Assembly (NCBI GenBank): GCA_012960755.1
Contig: DUAT01000068.1
Location: 29,874-93,873 of the forward strand
DNA length: 64,000 bases
Direction: 5' to 3'
Source: Gammaproteobacteria bacterium
GTDB taxonomy: Bacteria > Pseudomonadota > Gammaproteobacteria > Pseudomonadales > Azotimanducaceae_A
In this document: one piece after another, positions 36,996-46,268 of the stretch
Position numbering within the stretch: position 1 is the first letter of the stretch
Layout: each line of letters starts with the position of its first letter
The notes under the pieces: model-generated
Seen by the model: only the letters and a program-made list of their open reading frames with translations
What the model was told of the DNA's origin: nothing
The model's database searches: none
Made by a program: the position numbers and the translations under genes

Positions 36996-37526
36996 ATGGC
37001 TACATCTCTTTACGATTTTAGCGTTGGCACGTACAAACGAATTCTGAAAGCAACCTCTGGTTTCATGGCAAAAGCCAGGGAGCATTTCGAGTCCAATGAC
37101 ACAGACTTGCAGGAAATCGTCGAAACTCGATTACATCCTGACATGATGCCGTTTCACTTTCAGATAGTTTCTGTGGTGCATCATTCCAATGGCGCAATCA
37201 ATGGCCTGGCAGCTGGAGAATTCAGTCCTCCTTCATTCGCGATCGATAAAAGCTTCGAAGAGCTTGAAAGCATGGTCGAGGATGCTCTTGCCAACCTGGA
37301 ATCGATTACAGAAGATGACATTGACAGTTACCACGACAAGGAAATCCTCTTCAAAATTGGCGAACGCAGCATGCCGTTTAATGCAGAACACTTTCTAATG
37401 TCCTTTTCGATGCCTAACTTTTATTTTCATGCCACCACTGCCTACGACATATTGAGGATGAAGGGCGCGCCACTTGGCAAGCGAGATTTTATGGGTAAGA
37501 TGGTGACTAAAACTATAGGTGAATAG
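36996..37526 (+). CDS. DUF1993-family protein
   Basis: The 176-residue helical protein contains GTYKRILKATSGFMAKAREH, LHPDMMPFHFQI, MPFNAEHFLMSFSMPNFYFH and a C-terminal RMKGAPLGKRDFMG. This matches the DUF1993 group, a DinB-like four-helix fold. Biochemical role unknown; sometimes linked to stress. Confidence 0.82.
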   Translation: MATSLYDFSVGTYKRILKATSGFMAKAREHFESNDTDLQEIVETRLHPDMMPFHFQIVSVVHHSNGAINGLAAGEFSPPSFAIDKSFEELESMVEDALANLESITEDDIDSYHDKEILFKIGERSMPFNAEHFLMSFSMPNFYFHATTAYDILRMKGAPLGKRDFMGKMVTKTIGE

Positions 37527-37548
37527 GGCTGGGACTGAAGCGTTACCT

Positions 37549-38598
37549 TCAACTGTGAAATGCTCCGCGACCAAAAACAGGTGGTAAATCAAGAAACGTG
37601 CGGATTCCGGACGCTGCATTGCAAACAACCGGTACCGCGTTTACAGCATGCATGGCTGTCGCCAGCAGACCATCGCTAATCCAACCCTGGCCAAAATCGA
37701 TTTTCATCGTCGGCTCCCCTTGTATTTGTACAAGGTTCTCGGATTGCGGCCACTCAGGCGCCAGGTCTTTGTGGATACGCCACACGGTTTCATGTTCGAT
37801 GCGTGAGACGCCACCCGCAACACCTGACCATTTCCATCGTTGTGCGCCCACTGTACCCGCTTCGACATGACCCGCGGCGATATCAACGGGTTGTTCGGTT
37901 AACAAGGTCTCCATCGTCTGATCAATACGATCGAGTTTCAGTTCAAGCCCATCTGCAATCATTTGAATATTTTCAGCGAACAGGCCATTGAGCCATTGCT
38001 TGTACCGCGCTGTGTGGCGCTCAAACTCAGCGGGCGGCTTACCCATACCCATCATCTCAAAGATGATCCTGGGTGATGGATAGAAGGAGAAGTTAGTTGT
38101 CTCAATCACGTAGATTCGCTCGATGCGATGCGACAGGGCCGACAAAGTCAACGGCAACAAGTCGCCGTACATGCCTGGATTTAGCCCCGTGCCATGAAAC
38201 GAAGTACCACCGGCTCGGCAGGCTTCTTCAAACTGGCCCAACACTTCGGCACCATAAACCTGCGGGTACATGAAACCAACCGCCGTAATCACATTTTTAC
38301 CGGCTCGCAGTGCCTGGCATATCTGTTTGATATCTGTAGCCGGGTCATCGCCATAGATCTGGGAAGGTAGCGGAGTATGGATAATGCAGTCCGCGTCTAT
38401 GCCTAGCACTTCTTCTACATCGTTAGTAGCAATTACCCCCAGTGCATCAGTGCCACAAATCTCACCAACGTCTTTACCTGCCTTTTCTTCAGTATGAACA
38501 TACAACCCGACCAATTCCAGATCTGAGTGCTCCACAATTCCACGTATGGCATGCTTGCCTACATTGCCCGTTGCCCACTGTATTACTCGATATGTCAT
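37549..38598 (-). CDS. NAD(P)-dependent dehydrogenase, diaminopentanoate-dehydrogenase-like
   Basis: The 349-residue protein starts MTYRVIQWATGNVGKHAIRG with the Rossmann loop ATGNVG, then ADCIIHTPLPS and GTSFHGTGLNPGMYGDLLPL. This is the pattern of the dihydrodipicolinate-reductase-like family that includes 2,4-diaminopentanoate dehydrogenase and many uncharacterised members in lipid-degrading bacteria. The ATG at 38598 sits behind AAGGTGAGG. Confidence 0.8.
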   Translation of the reverse strand: MTYRVIQWATGNVGKHAIRGIVEHSDLELVGLYVHTEEKAGKDVGEICGTDALGVIATNDVEEVLGIDADCIIHTPLPSQIYGDDPATDIKQICQALRAGKNVITAVGFMYPQVYGAEVLGQFEEACRAGGTSFHGTGLNPGMYGDLLPLTLSALSHRIERIYVIETTNFSFYPSPRIIFEMMGMGKPPAEFERHTARYKQWLNGLFAENIQMIADGLELKLDRIDQTMETLLTEQPVDIAAGHVEAGTVGAQRWKWSGVAGGVSRIEHETVWRIHKDLAPEWPQSENLVQIQGEPTMKIDFGQGWISDGLLATAMHAVNAVPVVCNAASGIRTFLDLPPVFGRGAFHS

Positions 38599-38737
38599 CG
38601 TCACACCTCACCTTATTTATCCAGTTCTCCTGATTACGACCGAATGGGAACCCTGGCATTTTATTGTGCGGATATTGATGCAGCAGCGTATCATACTTGC
38701 GATTTCTCAGACCGAGGGCATGAACGGAGGCTGGATA

Positions 38738-39238
38738 ATGGGGTACACACTGCAACAACTATCGGATATCGAATGCATACGGGACGCCGCAAGACGATAC
38801 TGCCGGGGTGTTGACAGACTTGACGAGGAGCTGATGAAGTCAGCCTATTGGCCTGAGGCAACCGATGACCATGGTGTGTTTTCCGGCAAAGCCATGGAAT
38901 TCGTTGAAATGTGCATGGTAAGTCACCTTCGATGGCGCTCGACCAACCATTGTATTTTCAACCACTTTGTCGAGCTTGAAGATGACGGCATGCATGCGCG
39001 AGGTGAAGCTTACAATGTCTCCTACCTTTTTCAAAAAGATAAAGATGTACTTGATACCTGGTATGGCCGCTACCTGGATGTTTACGAAAAACGGGGCAAA
39101 GAATGGCGTATTATCGAACGTGTCTGTGTTTATGAAGGATCAACTACAGAACCTGTGAACCCGATGCAAATGGATACACCTAAATTCCGCCAGGGCTCAT
39201 TTGATCGACCCTCGTCCGGGCGCAGACCTGGACCCTGA
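38738..39238 (+). CDS. SnoaL/NTF2-like protein
   Basis: The 166-residue product starts MGYTLQQLSDIECIRDAARR behind CGGAGGCTGGATA and continues with YCRGVDRLDEELMKSAYWPE and WYGRYLDVYEKRG. It belongs to the SnoaL_4 group found as small subunits or accessory proteins of ring hydroxylases and steroid enzymes. It converges with the Rieske oxygenase gene. Likely a hydratase, isomerase or structural partner. Confidence 0.8.
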   Translation: MGYTLQQLSDIECIRDAARRYCRGVDRLDEELMKSAYWPEATDDHGVFSGKAMEFVEMCMVSHLRWRSTNHCIFNHFVELEDDGMHARGEAYNVSYLFQKDKDVLDTWYGRYLDVYEKRGKEWRIIERVCVYEGSTTEPVNPMQMDTPKFRQGSFDRPSSGRRPGP

Positions 39239-39251
39239 CCATTTCAAAAGC

Positions 39252-40598
39252 TCAATCTTCCATGACGTGATCAAGCCGGGAATGATAGTGTTGCACGCGG
39301 CTTTCCTCGTCGTTCAGCCAGGCTTCCGAAAATCCCCTGGAGTGCATACCTTTTTGTACATCGCGAATCAAGTGAATATCCTGGTCGAGAGTAATCGTCA
39401 TGGTTTTTCTACCCGCAATGATATCCTCCTGGGTAAATTCATCATGCTCGGGTCTTTCCAGACCATCAGGCGTTTGATCGATGTTGAAAGAAATGTTGGC
39501 GCGATTTTGAATTGGCGGAAAAGAGACACTGGCATTTTCCTGTATTTCCCTGTCTGGCAACATCCTTAGTGCAAACTTGTCCCAGTAACATTTGTCAGGG
39601 TCCGTTGCATGAGGTCGCGCACGCAATATCCACATCTCTTCCGGCTGAAGAACCAGAATCGAGTTCGGGAAAATGTTGTACTGAACAATGTCCGACAACT
39701 GTTCATCCGTCAGCTGGTCATAGTTGTATCCGAGCGCGGGTGCCATCTCGCGTTTTTTGAGTTGAATATCCCGCCGTAGTTCCAGCACCCTGCCCTGGTA
39801 GTCCGCCTTATCCATACCCAATGCTTTCATCTGCTGCCACATGGTCACAGGCACCTCATCCGGAATGGGTAATCGTGAATTCACTGTAAAGCCGTCGATA
39901 AGAACCCGCGTATGTCCGTTGTCCATCAGTTCATTCACTGCAGTCGGGCAATCGAAGATCAGTTCGTGTTGCGGGTGTATATGTTCAACATGATACAGCT
40001 CACCGAAATTGTCATAAACGGCCTTCCAATTGCACTCGAGTTGTACTGTCTGATCTTCAACCAGGCGCATATCCTGTGGACGAAAAGGCGCAATCATATC
40101 CGGTATTGGACCAAGATATTCTGTCAGATCAGGCGCCGCAGGATCCATGCAAATCCAGATGATACCTGCCCATGCTTCTACACGAACCGACTTCAGTGAG
40201 AGTTTTTCACACGGATCTCCGCGGCTGAATCCTTCACCTTCTGGTGCATGAACCAACGTTCCGTCATTGGCATATTTCCAGCCGTGATAAGGGCAGGTAT
40301 ATTCATCCAGTGCACCCCGGTCGGTCAGGAGTATCCGCGCCCCCCGGTGCTGGCAGACATTATAGAAAGCCGCCAGCTGATTCTCGCTGGTGCGGGAAAC
40401 AATGATTGATTCAGGCTCAAGGTCGAAGACGAAGAAATCACCGGCTTCTGCCACATCAGTTGCCACACCAGCGACCAGCCAGGAAGTTGGCCAGAGTTTC
40501 TGCCATTCCAGTGTCGCATAATCCCGCGATATGTATCTTTCGGCAGTAACCGGTGTTACCGGAATGATGTTATCGCCCTTCTTCAATAACTCAGACAT
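39252..40598 (-). CDS. Rieske non-heme iron oxygenase, alpha subunit
   Basis: The 448-residue protein has the Rieske motif CQHRGARI with CPYHGWKY and a catalytic-domain iron region NFGELYHVEHIHPQHE. It should be the oxygenase of a ring-hydroxylating or demethylating system. A Rieske ferredoxin gene is at 41741, but no reductase gene is present, so electrons must come from a shared reductase. Unusually rich in acidic substitutions near the mouth; substrate unknown. Confidence 0.9.
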   Translation of the reverse strand: MSELLKKGDNIIPVTPVTAERYISRDYATLEWQKLWPTSWLVAGVATDVAEAGDFFVFDLEPESIIVSRTSENQLAAFYNVCQHRGARILLTDRGALDEYTCPYHGWKYANDGTLVHAPEGEGFSRGDPCEKLSLKSVRVEAWAGIIWICMDPAAPDLTEYLGPIPDMIAPFRPQDMRLVEDQTVQLECNWKAVYDNFGELYHVEHIHPQHELIFDCPTAVNELMDNGHTRVLIDGFTVNSRLPIPDEVPVTMWQQMKALGMDKADYQGRVLELRRDIQLKKREMAPALGYNYDQLTDEQLSDIVQYNIFPNSILVLQPEEMWILRARPHATDPDKCYWDKFALRMLPDREIQENASVSFPPIQNRANISFNIDQTPDGLERPEHDEFTQEDIIAGRKTMTITLDQDIHLIRDVQKGMHSRGFSEAWLNDEESRVQHYHSRLDHVMED

Positions 40599-40760
40599 GT
40601 TGAGATCCCTATTTATTGGCGATCACAAGTGTACCTTACAATTTTGCCAACTGACCACCGTCAACTGTGTTGTACCAGTGTGAACAAATCTCTTCTCCTG
40701 TGATTGCCAGTCGGTAAGATGTGATGGATACTGAAAAATCCAGCGACGAGGAGAAATGAC

Positions 40761-41750
40761 TTGAGTTCCAGGGTTTACCAACGTGAGTTCTGCCAGGGTG
40801 TATTTAATTACATGTCACCCGAGACTGAAGCCTCATTATTTCGCAACGGTCGAGTAAAAATTCAACGAGATCCTGATGGAAACACGACCACCAGTGAAGG
40901 GATCAATCTGGCACAGCACTCCCTTGGAGTCCAGAATGCCCGGCTGCTCGAGAGTGATAGCCCTCTTACCTGCGAGCAAAACGGTTTCGAGTTGAAAGCC
41001 TGTCCGCTAGGCAATGAAACGCTTAACTTTACAGATCACCGTCAGGTTGTTGCGACTTACTACGATGAATGCACAGCAATTGTTGAAGAGGTTACAGGCG
41101 CAAAAGCCTATGCCTTTGATCACAACGTACGATCTGCCACCGGCAAGAAGAACAAGGCGTTGATCACAGGTGGTCAGCAGGTGCAGGGCCCGGCCCATCT
41201 AGTACACGGCGATTACACACTGCGTAGCGCGCCCGACAGGTTGAAACAACTCATTGAACCACCCAGTGGAAATGACACCTTGCTCGGTGTGCTGGGAGCT
41301 GGAGAGAGTTTAATCCCGCCCACTGGTGCTGCTCGAGCCTTGGCTGGTGACAGTAGATTCTCGATTATTAACGTGTGGAGAAATATTGCAGTTGAGCCAG
41401 TGGCCACCCACCCGCTGGCATTATGCGACAGTCAAACTGTACGACCGGAAGAACTGGTCGTATTTGAGATTCACTACCCTGACCGAATTGGCGAGAATTA
41501 TTTCGCCAAATACTCAACCCGACACCGGATGTATTTCTACCCAGACATGACCCGCAATGAGGTATTGTTGATCAAGCAGTGGGATTCAGCTGGCCCGTTG
41601 GCTCAATCAAACGGGGATCTCGGCGATGAGGAAAATAAACTCGCGCCCTGTACATTTAGCTTTCACAGCGCTTTCGAAGATACGGCAACACCTCTGGGAG
41701 CACCTGATCGCTGGAGCATCGAAGTTCGGTGCATGGTGCTCTACGACTGA
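40761..41750 (+). CDS. CmcJ/NvfI-family oxidoreductase
   Basis: The 329-residue protein starts at TTG behind GACGAGGAGAAATGAC. It contains AKAYAFDHNVRSATGKKN, LVHGDYTLRSAPDRL, SIINVWRNIAVEPVATHPLA and STRHRMYFYPDMTRNEVLLI, the conserved blocks of the CmcJ/NvfI family of putative hydroxylases. Residues in VHGDYT and HRMYFYP could ligate iron. The gene is divergent from the Rieske oxygenase with about 160 bases between them, suggesting a shared regulatory region. Confidence 0.8.
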   Translation: MSSRVYQREFCQGVFNYMSPETEASLFRNGRVKIQRDPDGNTTTSEGINLAQHSLGVQNARLLESDSPLTCEQNGFELKACPLGNETLNFTDHRQVVATYYDECTAIVEEVTGAKAYAFDHNVRSATGKKNKALITGGQQVQGPAHLVHGDYTLRSAPDRLKQLIEPPSGNDTLLGVLGAGESLIPPTGAARALAGDSRFSIINVWRNIAVEPVATHPLALCDSQTVRPEELVVFEIHYPDRIGENYFAKYSTRHRMYFYPDMTRNEVLLIKQWDSAGPLAQSNGDLGDEENKLAPCTFSFHSAFEDTATPLGAPDRWSIEVRCMVLYD

Positions 41751-42082
41751 GAGGTGCTAACGATTATCTCACCACCTCGTTGAATCACGTGAAATGTTTG
41801 AATCGAACGAATCGCAGGCCCACCCATACATTTACCGTCACGAACATCAAATCTTGCGCCGTGTAACGGACAGGAAATGGCAAACCCTCTTAGCTTACCC
41901 TCCGTCAGCGGTTGATTGGCATGGCTACAGCGATTAGATATCGCGTAGTACCGGTCCGACACTCGACACAGTAATACATCGACTCCCTCAACATTGAGAA
42001 CTGCGGTTTGTCCATTTTCCAGTTTGGCGACGGAAATCGTTGATTTAGTGCTACTCACGTTACCTAAGGCTATCACAGGCAC
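41741..42082 (-). CDS. Rieske-type ferredoxin
   Basis: The 113-residue protein has the [2Fe-2S] Rieske pair CSHANQPL and CPLHGARFDV. It is a stand-alone ferredoxin of the biphenyl-dioxygenase type and presumably serves the oxygenase at 39252. It overlaps the end of the CmcJ-like gene by 10 bases in convergent orientation. Confidence 0.88.
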   Translation of the reverse strand: MPVIALGNVSSTKSTISVAKLENGQTAVLNVEGVDVLLCRVSDRYYAISNRCSHANQPLTEGKLRGFAISCPLHGARFDVRDGKCMGGPAIRSIQTFHVIQRGGEIIVSTSQS

Positions 42083-42175
42083 TCGGATCCAAAAAGATAC
42101 CTGTGAAATGTGCCTTTCTTTCTGTTGTATTCTATTTAATTATATACTTATTACCTATAACCCCTGAAATCCAAT

Positions 42176-43099
42176 ATGCGCCCATCCACAGGCTGGTTCA
42201 TCGCAATTATTGCGCTCTTAACACTACTCTTTCTGGGTAACCCCGCCATCGCCTTATTCACCGGTACGTTCCTCACACTCACTTTAAATAAGTCGATCGT
42301 TGCTAACGCGGCAAACCTGGGAAAATACTGTCTTCAGACCGCTATCGTCCTGCTAGGTCTAAAGCTCAACGTTGTGGATCTTTTATCCATCTCGGCAGAC
42401 TACACCTTGCCGATCGCCATCTACGTCCTGACAGTTCTGGGTTTGGGCGGACTGCTGGGTTGGGCACTCAAGGTCGAACTCAATGCTAATAAGCTGATGT
42501 CTTCAGGGACAGCAATCTGTGGCGGCACGACCATTGCCAGCTTGTCTCCTATCATTGGCGCCACATCTCACCAGACCGGTGCCGCACTGGCCATCGTTTT
42601 TCTGCTCAACGCCCTGGCGCTGTTCACGTTCCCTCATATTGGAGACTGGCTAAGACTTAGTCAGGAACAATTCGGTGTCTGGGTTGCCCTGGCTATCCAC
42701 GATACCAGTTCCGTTGTTGCGACAGCACAGATCTATGGTGAAGAAGCCGCTCGCGTGGCAACCACGCTCAAACTGGGTCGTACTCTCTGGTTAATCCCAC
42801 TGATACTGGCAGCAACCATCTGGTCTGGTTCGGGAGAAGCCAAAATGCGCCTCCCCGGCTTCATCCTGCTCTTCATTCTCGCTTCCATCATAGGATCGAT
42901 TGTGCCGCTCCCGGATGTCATCCAAAAAACTGCTGCCATTATTTCCAGTGCCTTGCTGGTTGCAGCCCTCTTCTTCATCGGCACTGAAATCTCACGCCAA
43001 AACCTCCGCGAAATCGACGCCAGAGTGCTTCTCCAGGCAATCATCCTCTGGCTAACTGTCGTCCCTGCTACCCTTACGGCTGTTCTTTACCTGGTCTAG
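42176..43099 (+). CDS. YeiH-family putative sulfate exporter
   Basis: The 307-residue membrane protein has nine or ten hydrophobic segments and the family blocks LGKYCLQTAIVLLGLKLNVV, SSGTAICGGTTIASLSPIIG and WVALAIHDTSSVVATAQIYG. YeiH (UPF0324) proteins are proposed sulfite/sulfate-related transporters, and the function is not proven. Confidence 0.85.
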   Translation: MRPSTGWFIAIIALLTLLFLGNPAIALFTGTFLTLTLNKSIVANAANLGKYCLQTAIVLLGLKLNVVDLLSISADYTLPIAIYVLTVLGLGGLLGWALKVELNANKLMSSGTAICGGTTIASLSPIIGATSHQTGAALAIVFLLNALALFTFPHIGDWLRLSQEQFGVWVALAIHDTSSVVATAQIYGEEAARVATTLKLGRTLWLIPLILAATIWSGSGEAKMRLPGFILLFILASIIGSIVPLPDVIQKTAAIISSALLVAALFFIGTEISRQNLREIDARVLLQAIILWLTVVPATLTAVLYLV

Positions 43100-43207
43100 G
43101 AGGCTAACCGAGGGTATATCGCACATCTTCTATTAGGCATTTCCTGCATAAGAATAGAAAAAACGGTTCTTTCACGGCTCCCCATTCAACCCGTATATTG
43201 CAGACCC

Positions 43208-43303
43208 ATGACCATTAAATACATAAAAGTAGACCTGCTAAGCCTGTTGGCCCTCGTCGCATTCGGCATCTACCTGGTCGTCGGGATCATTGCTTCGCTT
43301 TAA
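43208..43303 (+). CDS. Possible 31-residue membrane protein
   Basis: A short frame encodes MTIKYIKVDLLSLLALVAFG then IYLVVGIIASL: a positively charged start and one membrane helix. It lacks a good ribosome-binding site, which limits confidence. Such small single-span proteins are often missed. It lies between the YeiH gene and a decayed region. Confidence 0.35.
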   Translation: MTIKYIKVDLLSLLALVAFGIYLVVGIIASL

Positions 43304-43337
43304 AATCAACGCTGAACTTGTCTTTACGGTGCTTACA

Positions 43338-43536
43338 TTAAAGCCATACTTCCAGATTGTTCTCGCGGCCAATACTTCTCGTTAGCCTGATATCGAGCAC
43401 CTGAATTTCGAATTCACCAACATCCGGTTCGGGCGATTCACGCTCAACCCATCTGAATAGTTGAATTGCATTTGCCTCTTTCTTGCGTTTCCCCATATCA
43501 ATGTCCTGACCAACTGTCAGCTCAGGTACGGCAGTG
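43338..43536 (-). pseudogene. Unrecognised decayed reading frame
   Basis: The minus strand encodes TTAVPELTVGQDIDMGKRKK and EIQVLDIRLTRSIGRENNLE and ends at TAA (43338-43340), but it has no proper start; further upstream GIAIADLDEDDENAMLRESR is in a separate piece interrupted by stops. It looks like a degenerate gene of unknown family. Confidence 0.3.
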
Positions 43537-43708
43537 GTGATATCTGACCAGTAAAATCAATTTGCGCCTTTCTTCGTGAGGGAAATCAAACAAAGTCGAA
43601 AACATGCGGGCTGTCAACTCGATTGATACTTCCTGGACTCTCGCAGCATAGCATTCTCGTCATCTTCATCGAGATCGGCGATGGCAATGCCACCACCCTT
43701 TACTCACT

Positions 43709-44749
43709 TTATTCCTGGCCTGAAACGGCGTGCTTTGCCAGAGTTTCACGCTCCAGCAAACGGGCTCCCCGGAGAATGTTACCCATTGCATAATTGCCTT
43801 CGTGACATGCGTACTCAAAAAGTCTGTCGTTGCTTTGTGGCCAGGTGAATTCGCCGCTGTAGGGCGCTGTGTAATCGGGATCGGTGACGGTGAACTGATA
43901 CAAAAGTGTATCCGTGCTGGTACGCGTAAAACGTTCAACTACCTTCAATCCTTCCCGCGGTTCATTCGGTTTCTCAAGAAAGTTTGTTGTATCAACAACC
44001 AGAGTATCTCCCTCCCACCAGCCGATAGAATCTCCTCCAAACGATCTGATTTCATCAGGTAAATGTTCGTTGTCAAGACGAATCACCCGCGCCCAGTGCA
44101 TCCATTCAACCAGAATCACAACATGATCACGCGTCTGGATAATTGTCTTCACATTGTTATAGGGAACGGAACGCATCGGTACCGTCGCAACACCGACGTA
44201 AAGGCAGCGATCCAACAAGGAAAGATTTTCTGGTCCGTCGTAAGGATCGTCGCCGCTCGCCAACCACCAGGCGTCGCCCGTATTCTTGTATGAATAGGGG
44301 TGCAGTGTCGCACGGCGGGCTTTACCTGAGGTTGAAATAGCCGGTAGTCGACCGTTAACCGGATCGGTGATAATTGATGTACGGAATTTGCCGTCAACCG
44401 CGTAGGTTTTCGTGCCGAGCTCGAGCCAGAAAGTGTTATAGCCACCTACAGCTCCTGATGGTCCCCCGGAACCATCGCCCCCGGCGGGTGGTGCACTGCG
44501 ATCAGGGTCACTGTCCTGGGATGAGTTTGCAACGAAAGTCGACATTGTACGCTCAATTTCTGCAGCCTCTTCCGGGCTCATATTAAGTATGTCTCCATAT
44601 TTCGGATCACGCTCAAAAGGCGTTAAATTGGCGATGTTGTAGTTACCAGAGAGATCGGGTTTGCCGCTGGATGTTCTTTTAATTTCATCGGCGGAAGCGA
44701 ATGACAGGACGGCACTAGTTAGCAGGCTTACAATTATCTTGATCGACAT
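43709..44749 (-). CDS. Secreted protein of unknown function (paralogue 2)
   Basis: The 346-residue product has a signal peptide (IIVSLLTSAVLSFASADE) and the same blocks as the protein at 29287: SSGKPDLSGNYNIANLTP, SDPDRSAPPAGGDG, GGYNTFWLELG, FRTSIITDPVNGRLP, DSIGWWEGDTLVVDTTNF and YACHEGNYAMGNILRGARL. The two genes diverged from one ancestor and lie 13 kb apart on opposite strands. It starts at ATG behind GGGGAATCGTT. Confidence 0.75.
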   Translation of the reverse strand: MSIKIIVSLLTSAVLSFASADEIKRTSSGKPDLSGNYNIANLTPFERDPKYGDILNMSPEEAAEIERTMSTFVANSSQDSDPDRSAPPAGGDGSGGPSGAVGGYNTFWLELGTKTYAVDGKFRTSIITDPVNGRLPAISTSGKARRATLHPYSYKNTGDAWWLASGDDPYDGPENLSLLDRCLYVGVATVPMRSVPYNNVKTIIQTRDHVVILVEWMHWARVIRLDNEHLPDEIRSFGGDSIGWWEGDTLVVDTTNFLEKPNEPREGLKVVERFTRTSTDTLLYQFTVTDPDYTAPYSGEFTWPQSNDRLFEYACHEGNYAMGNILRGARLLERETLAKHAVSGQE

Positions 44750-44787
44750 AACGATTCCCCTGGGTTGGTTGACTAATGTAGTATGCC

Positions 44788-45549
44788 CTACTCCAGCGCC
44801 GCAAGCCGCTGATTCAACGTCGACAACGCCGACTTGTTGGCACCTTTGATGGTGTCCATCGAAGGTGCTTCTACACTTATATCACCGAGTGCCTGTAACA
44901 CTTTATGGACGTCATCGTGGGAATCAACCAGGGTCATGTTCTTGAGCCAACGCTGCAAATTAGGGTAGGGGGTCAGATCCCACACATTGGTAAACTGCGG
45001 CTGTAGCTGACCAATCTCAACGTATGCCGCAAAATCTGCCAGTGTCACATGGTCGCAGGCGAGATATTCACGATCCGCCAACCACCCATTCTCAAGCACT
45101 TTCAAAGCCGAGGTCAGTGTCCGCTGTGCAGACAACTGAATCAATTCCGGTATATCAAGATCCTTACGGATCTTCGGCGCTACCAGCCCCGTGGAAGCGT
45201 CGCGAATGTTGCGATGATGATAGTTCAGGTACCAGTCAATCCTGGCGCGAATATGTTCGTCTTTAGGATACACATCGGTCCAGCCATGCTTGCGAGACAG
45301 ATAGGTCAAGATGGCGTGCGCCTCACCGAGCGTAAATCCACTATCCGGTTCTTCAATCGTTGGGATCGTCCCGGCAGGGTTCTTCTGCAAAAAAGATGGG
45401 TGACGACTACCCTTCTCACCGGATGAACCTGGATTGATCAGTACCATCCTGAACGGTAATCGTTTCATTAAAAGTAACCACATTACCGCCCGAACCGGTT
45501 GGGAAAAGGGCACACCATAAAGAATGAGCTTATTGTCCGCTTCAGCCAT
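44788..45549 (-). CDS. Glutathione S-transferase
   Basis: The 253-residue protein has the thioredoxin-like N-terminal domain (LILYGVPFSQPVRAVMWLL, with a Ser/Tyr region in place of a Cys nucleophile, AGTIPTIEEPDSGFTLGEAH for the cis-Pro and gamma-Glu binding site) and a helical C-terminal domain with LACDHVTLADFAAYVEI. Theta-like or related class. It starts two bases after the VOC gene stop and forms an operon with it. Confidence 0.88.
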   Translation of the reverse strand: MAEADNKLILYGVPFSQPVRAVMWLLLMKRLPFRMVLINPGSSGEKGSRHPSFLQKNPAGTIPTIEEPDSGFTLGEAHAILTYLSRKHGWTDVYPKDEHIRARIDWYLNYHHRNIRDASTGLVAPKIRKDLDIPELIQLSAQRTLTSALKVLENGWLADREYLACDHVTLADFAAYVEIGQLQPQFTNVWDLTPYPNLQRWLKNMTLVDSHDDVHKVLQALGDISVEAPSMDTIKGANKSALSTLNQRLAALE

Positions 45550-45551
45550 TG

Positions 45552-45929
45552 TTACATCCTATGCAGAGCGCAAATTTTATTGCCAGACGGATCGCGCAGA
45601 TAAGCCAGGTACAATTTACCGTTTGCGCCTTCGCGTACACCTGGCGGGTCTTCACAGGTAACTCCGCCGTTGGCGAGCCCTGCTTCATGCCAGGCATCGG
45701 CTGCCGCCGGGTCCGCCGCCGCAAATCCGACCGTACTGCCATTGCCATTGCTGGCTGGTTCATCGTTAATTGGTTTGGTGACTGCAAAAACACCGCTTGC
45801 GGTGACGTAAAAACACCTGCCGTTGTCATCTATCACCCCGGGAGGGTGGCCTAATGCACCAAGAACTGCATCATAAAAAACCTTGGCTGACTCGACATTG
45901 TTTGCACCGATCATAATATGGCTAAACAT
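45552..45929 (-). CDS. VOC-family protein (glyoxalase-like)
   Basis: The 125-residue protein begins MFSHIMIGANNVESAKVFYD with the metal His, continues with GFAAADPAAADAWHEAGLAN and ends LAYLRDPSGNKICALHRM. It is a small VOC enzyme of the lactoylglutathione-lyase superfamily. Operon with the GST suggests glutathione-dependent detoxification. Confidence 0.85.
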   Translation of the reverse strand: MFSHIMIGANNVESAKVFYDAVLGALGHPPGVIDDNGRCFYVTASGVFAVTKPINDEPASNGNGSTVGFAAADPAAADAWHEAGLANGGVTCEDPPGVREGANGKLYLAYLRDPSGNKICALHRM

Positions 45930-46268
45930 AATTTTTCCTCTGCTTCGTTGGGGAACCTCTGATACCCACCTTAATCATAAGCCATCAACATGGCCAGAGA
46001 TAAGGGCGGTACCTTACCCACCTTTTTCTCTGTTCGTTAATGTAACAGAATTTTTTCAGTGGTTGTTCGATACAGCGGGGCAAGTTAACAATTTCTGAAA
46101 TGGGAGTGAGGCCGACATGCCAACCTGGATTACAATCAGATTAGTCGTGTCGTATTATTTGTTACTAAAGTTTACAAATTAACACAATCAGGACATTTCA
46201 AATTATCTTCCTGTTACGCAGAGTCGTTATTCTGCTTGTCCTAACCAGCAGCTAACCGCGTAACTAAG
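45930..46268. other. Intergenic region
   Basis: Contains the repeated 15-mer GGGGAACCTCTGATA (45950-45964), but no gene is apparent. AT-rich sequence at 46130-46200 may hold a promoter for the gene at 46269. Confidence 0.3.
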
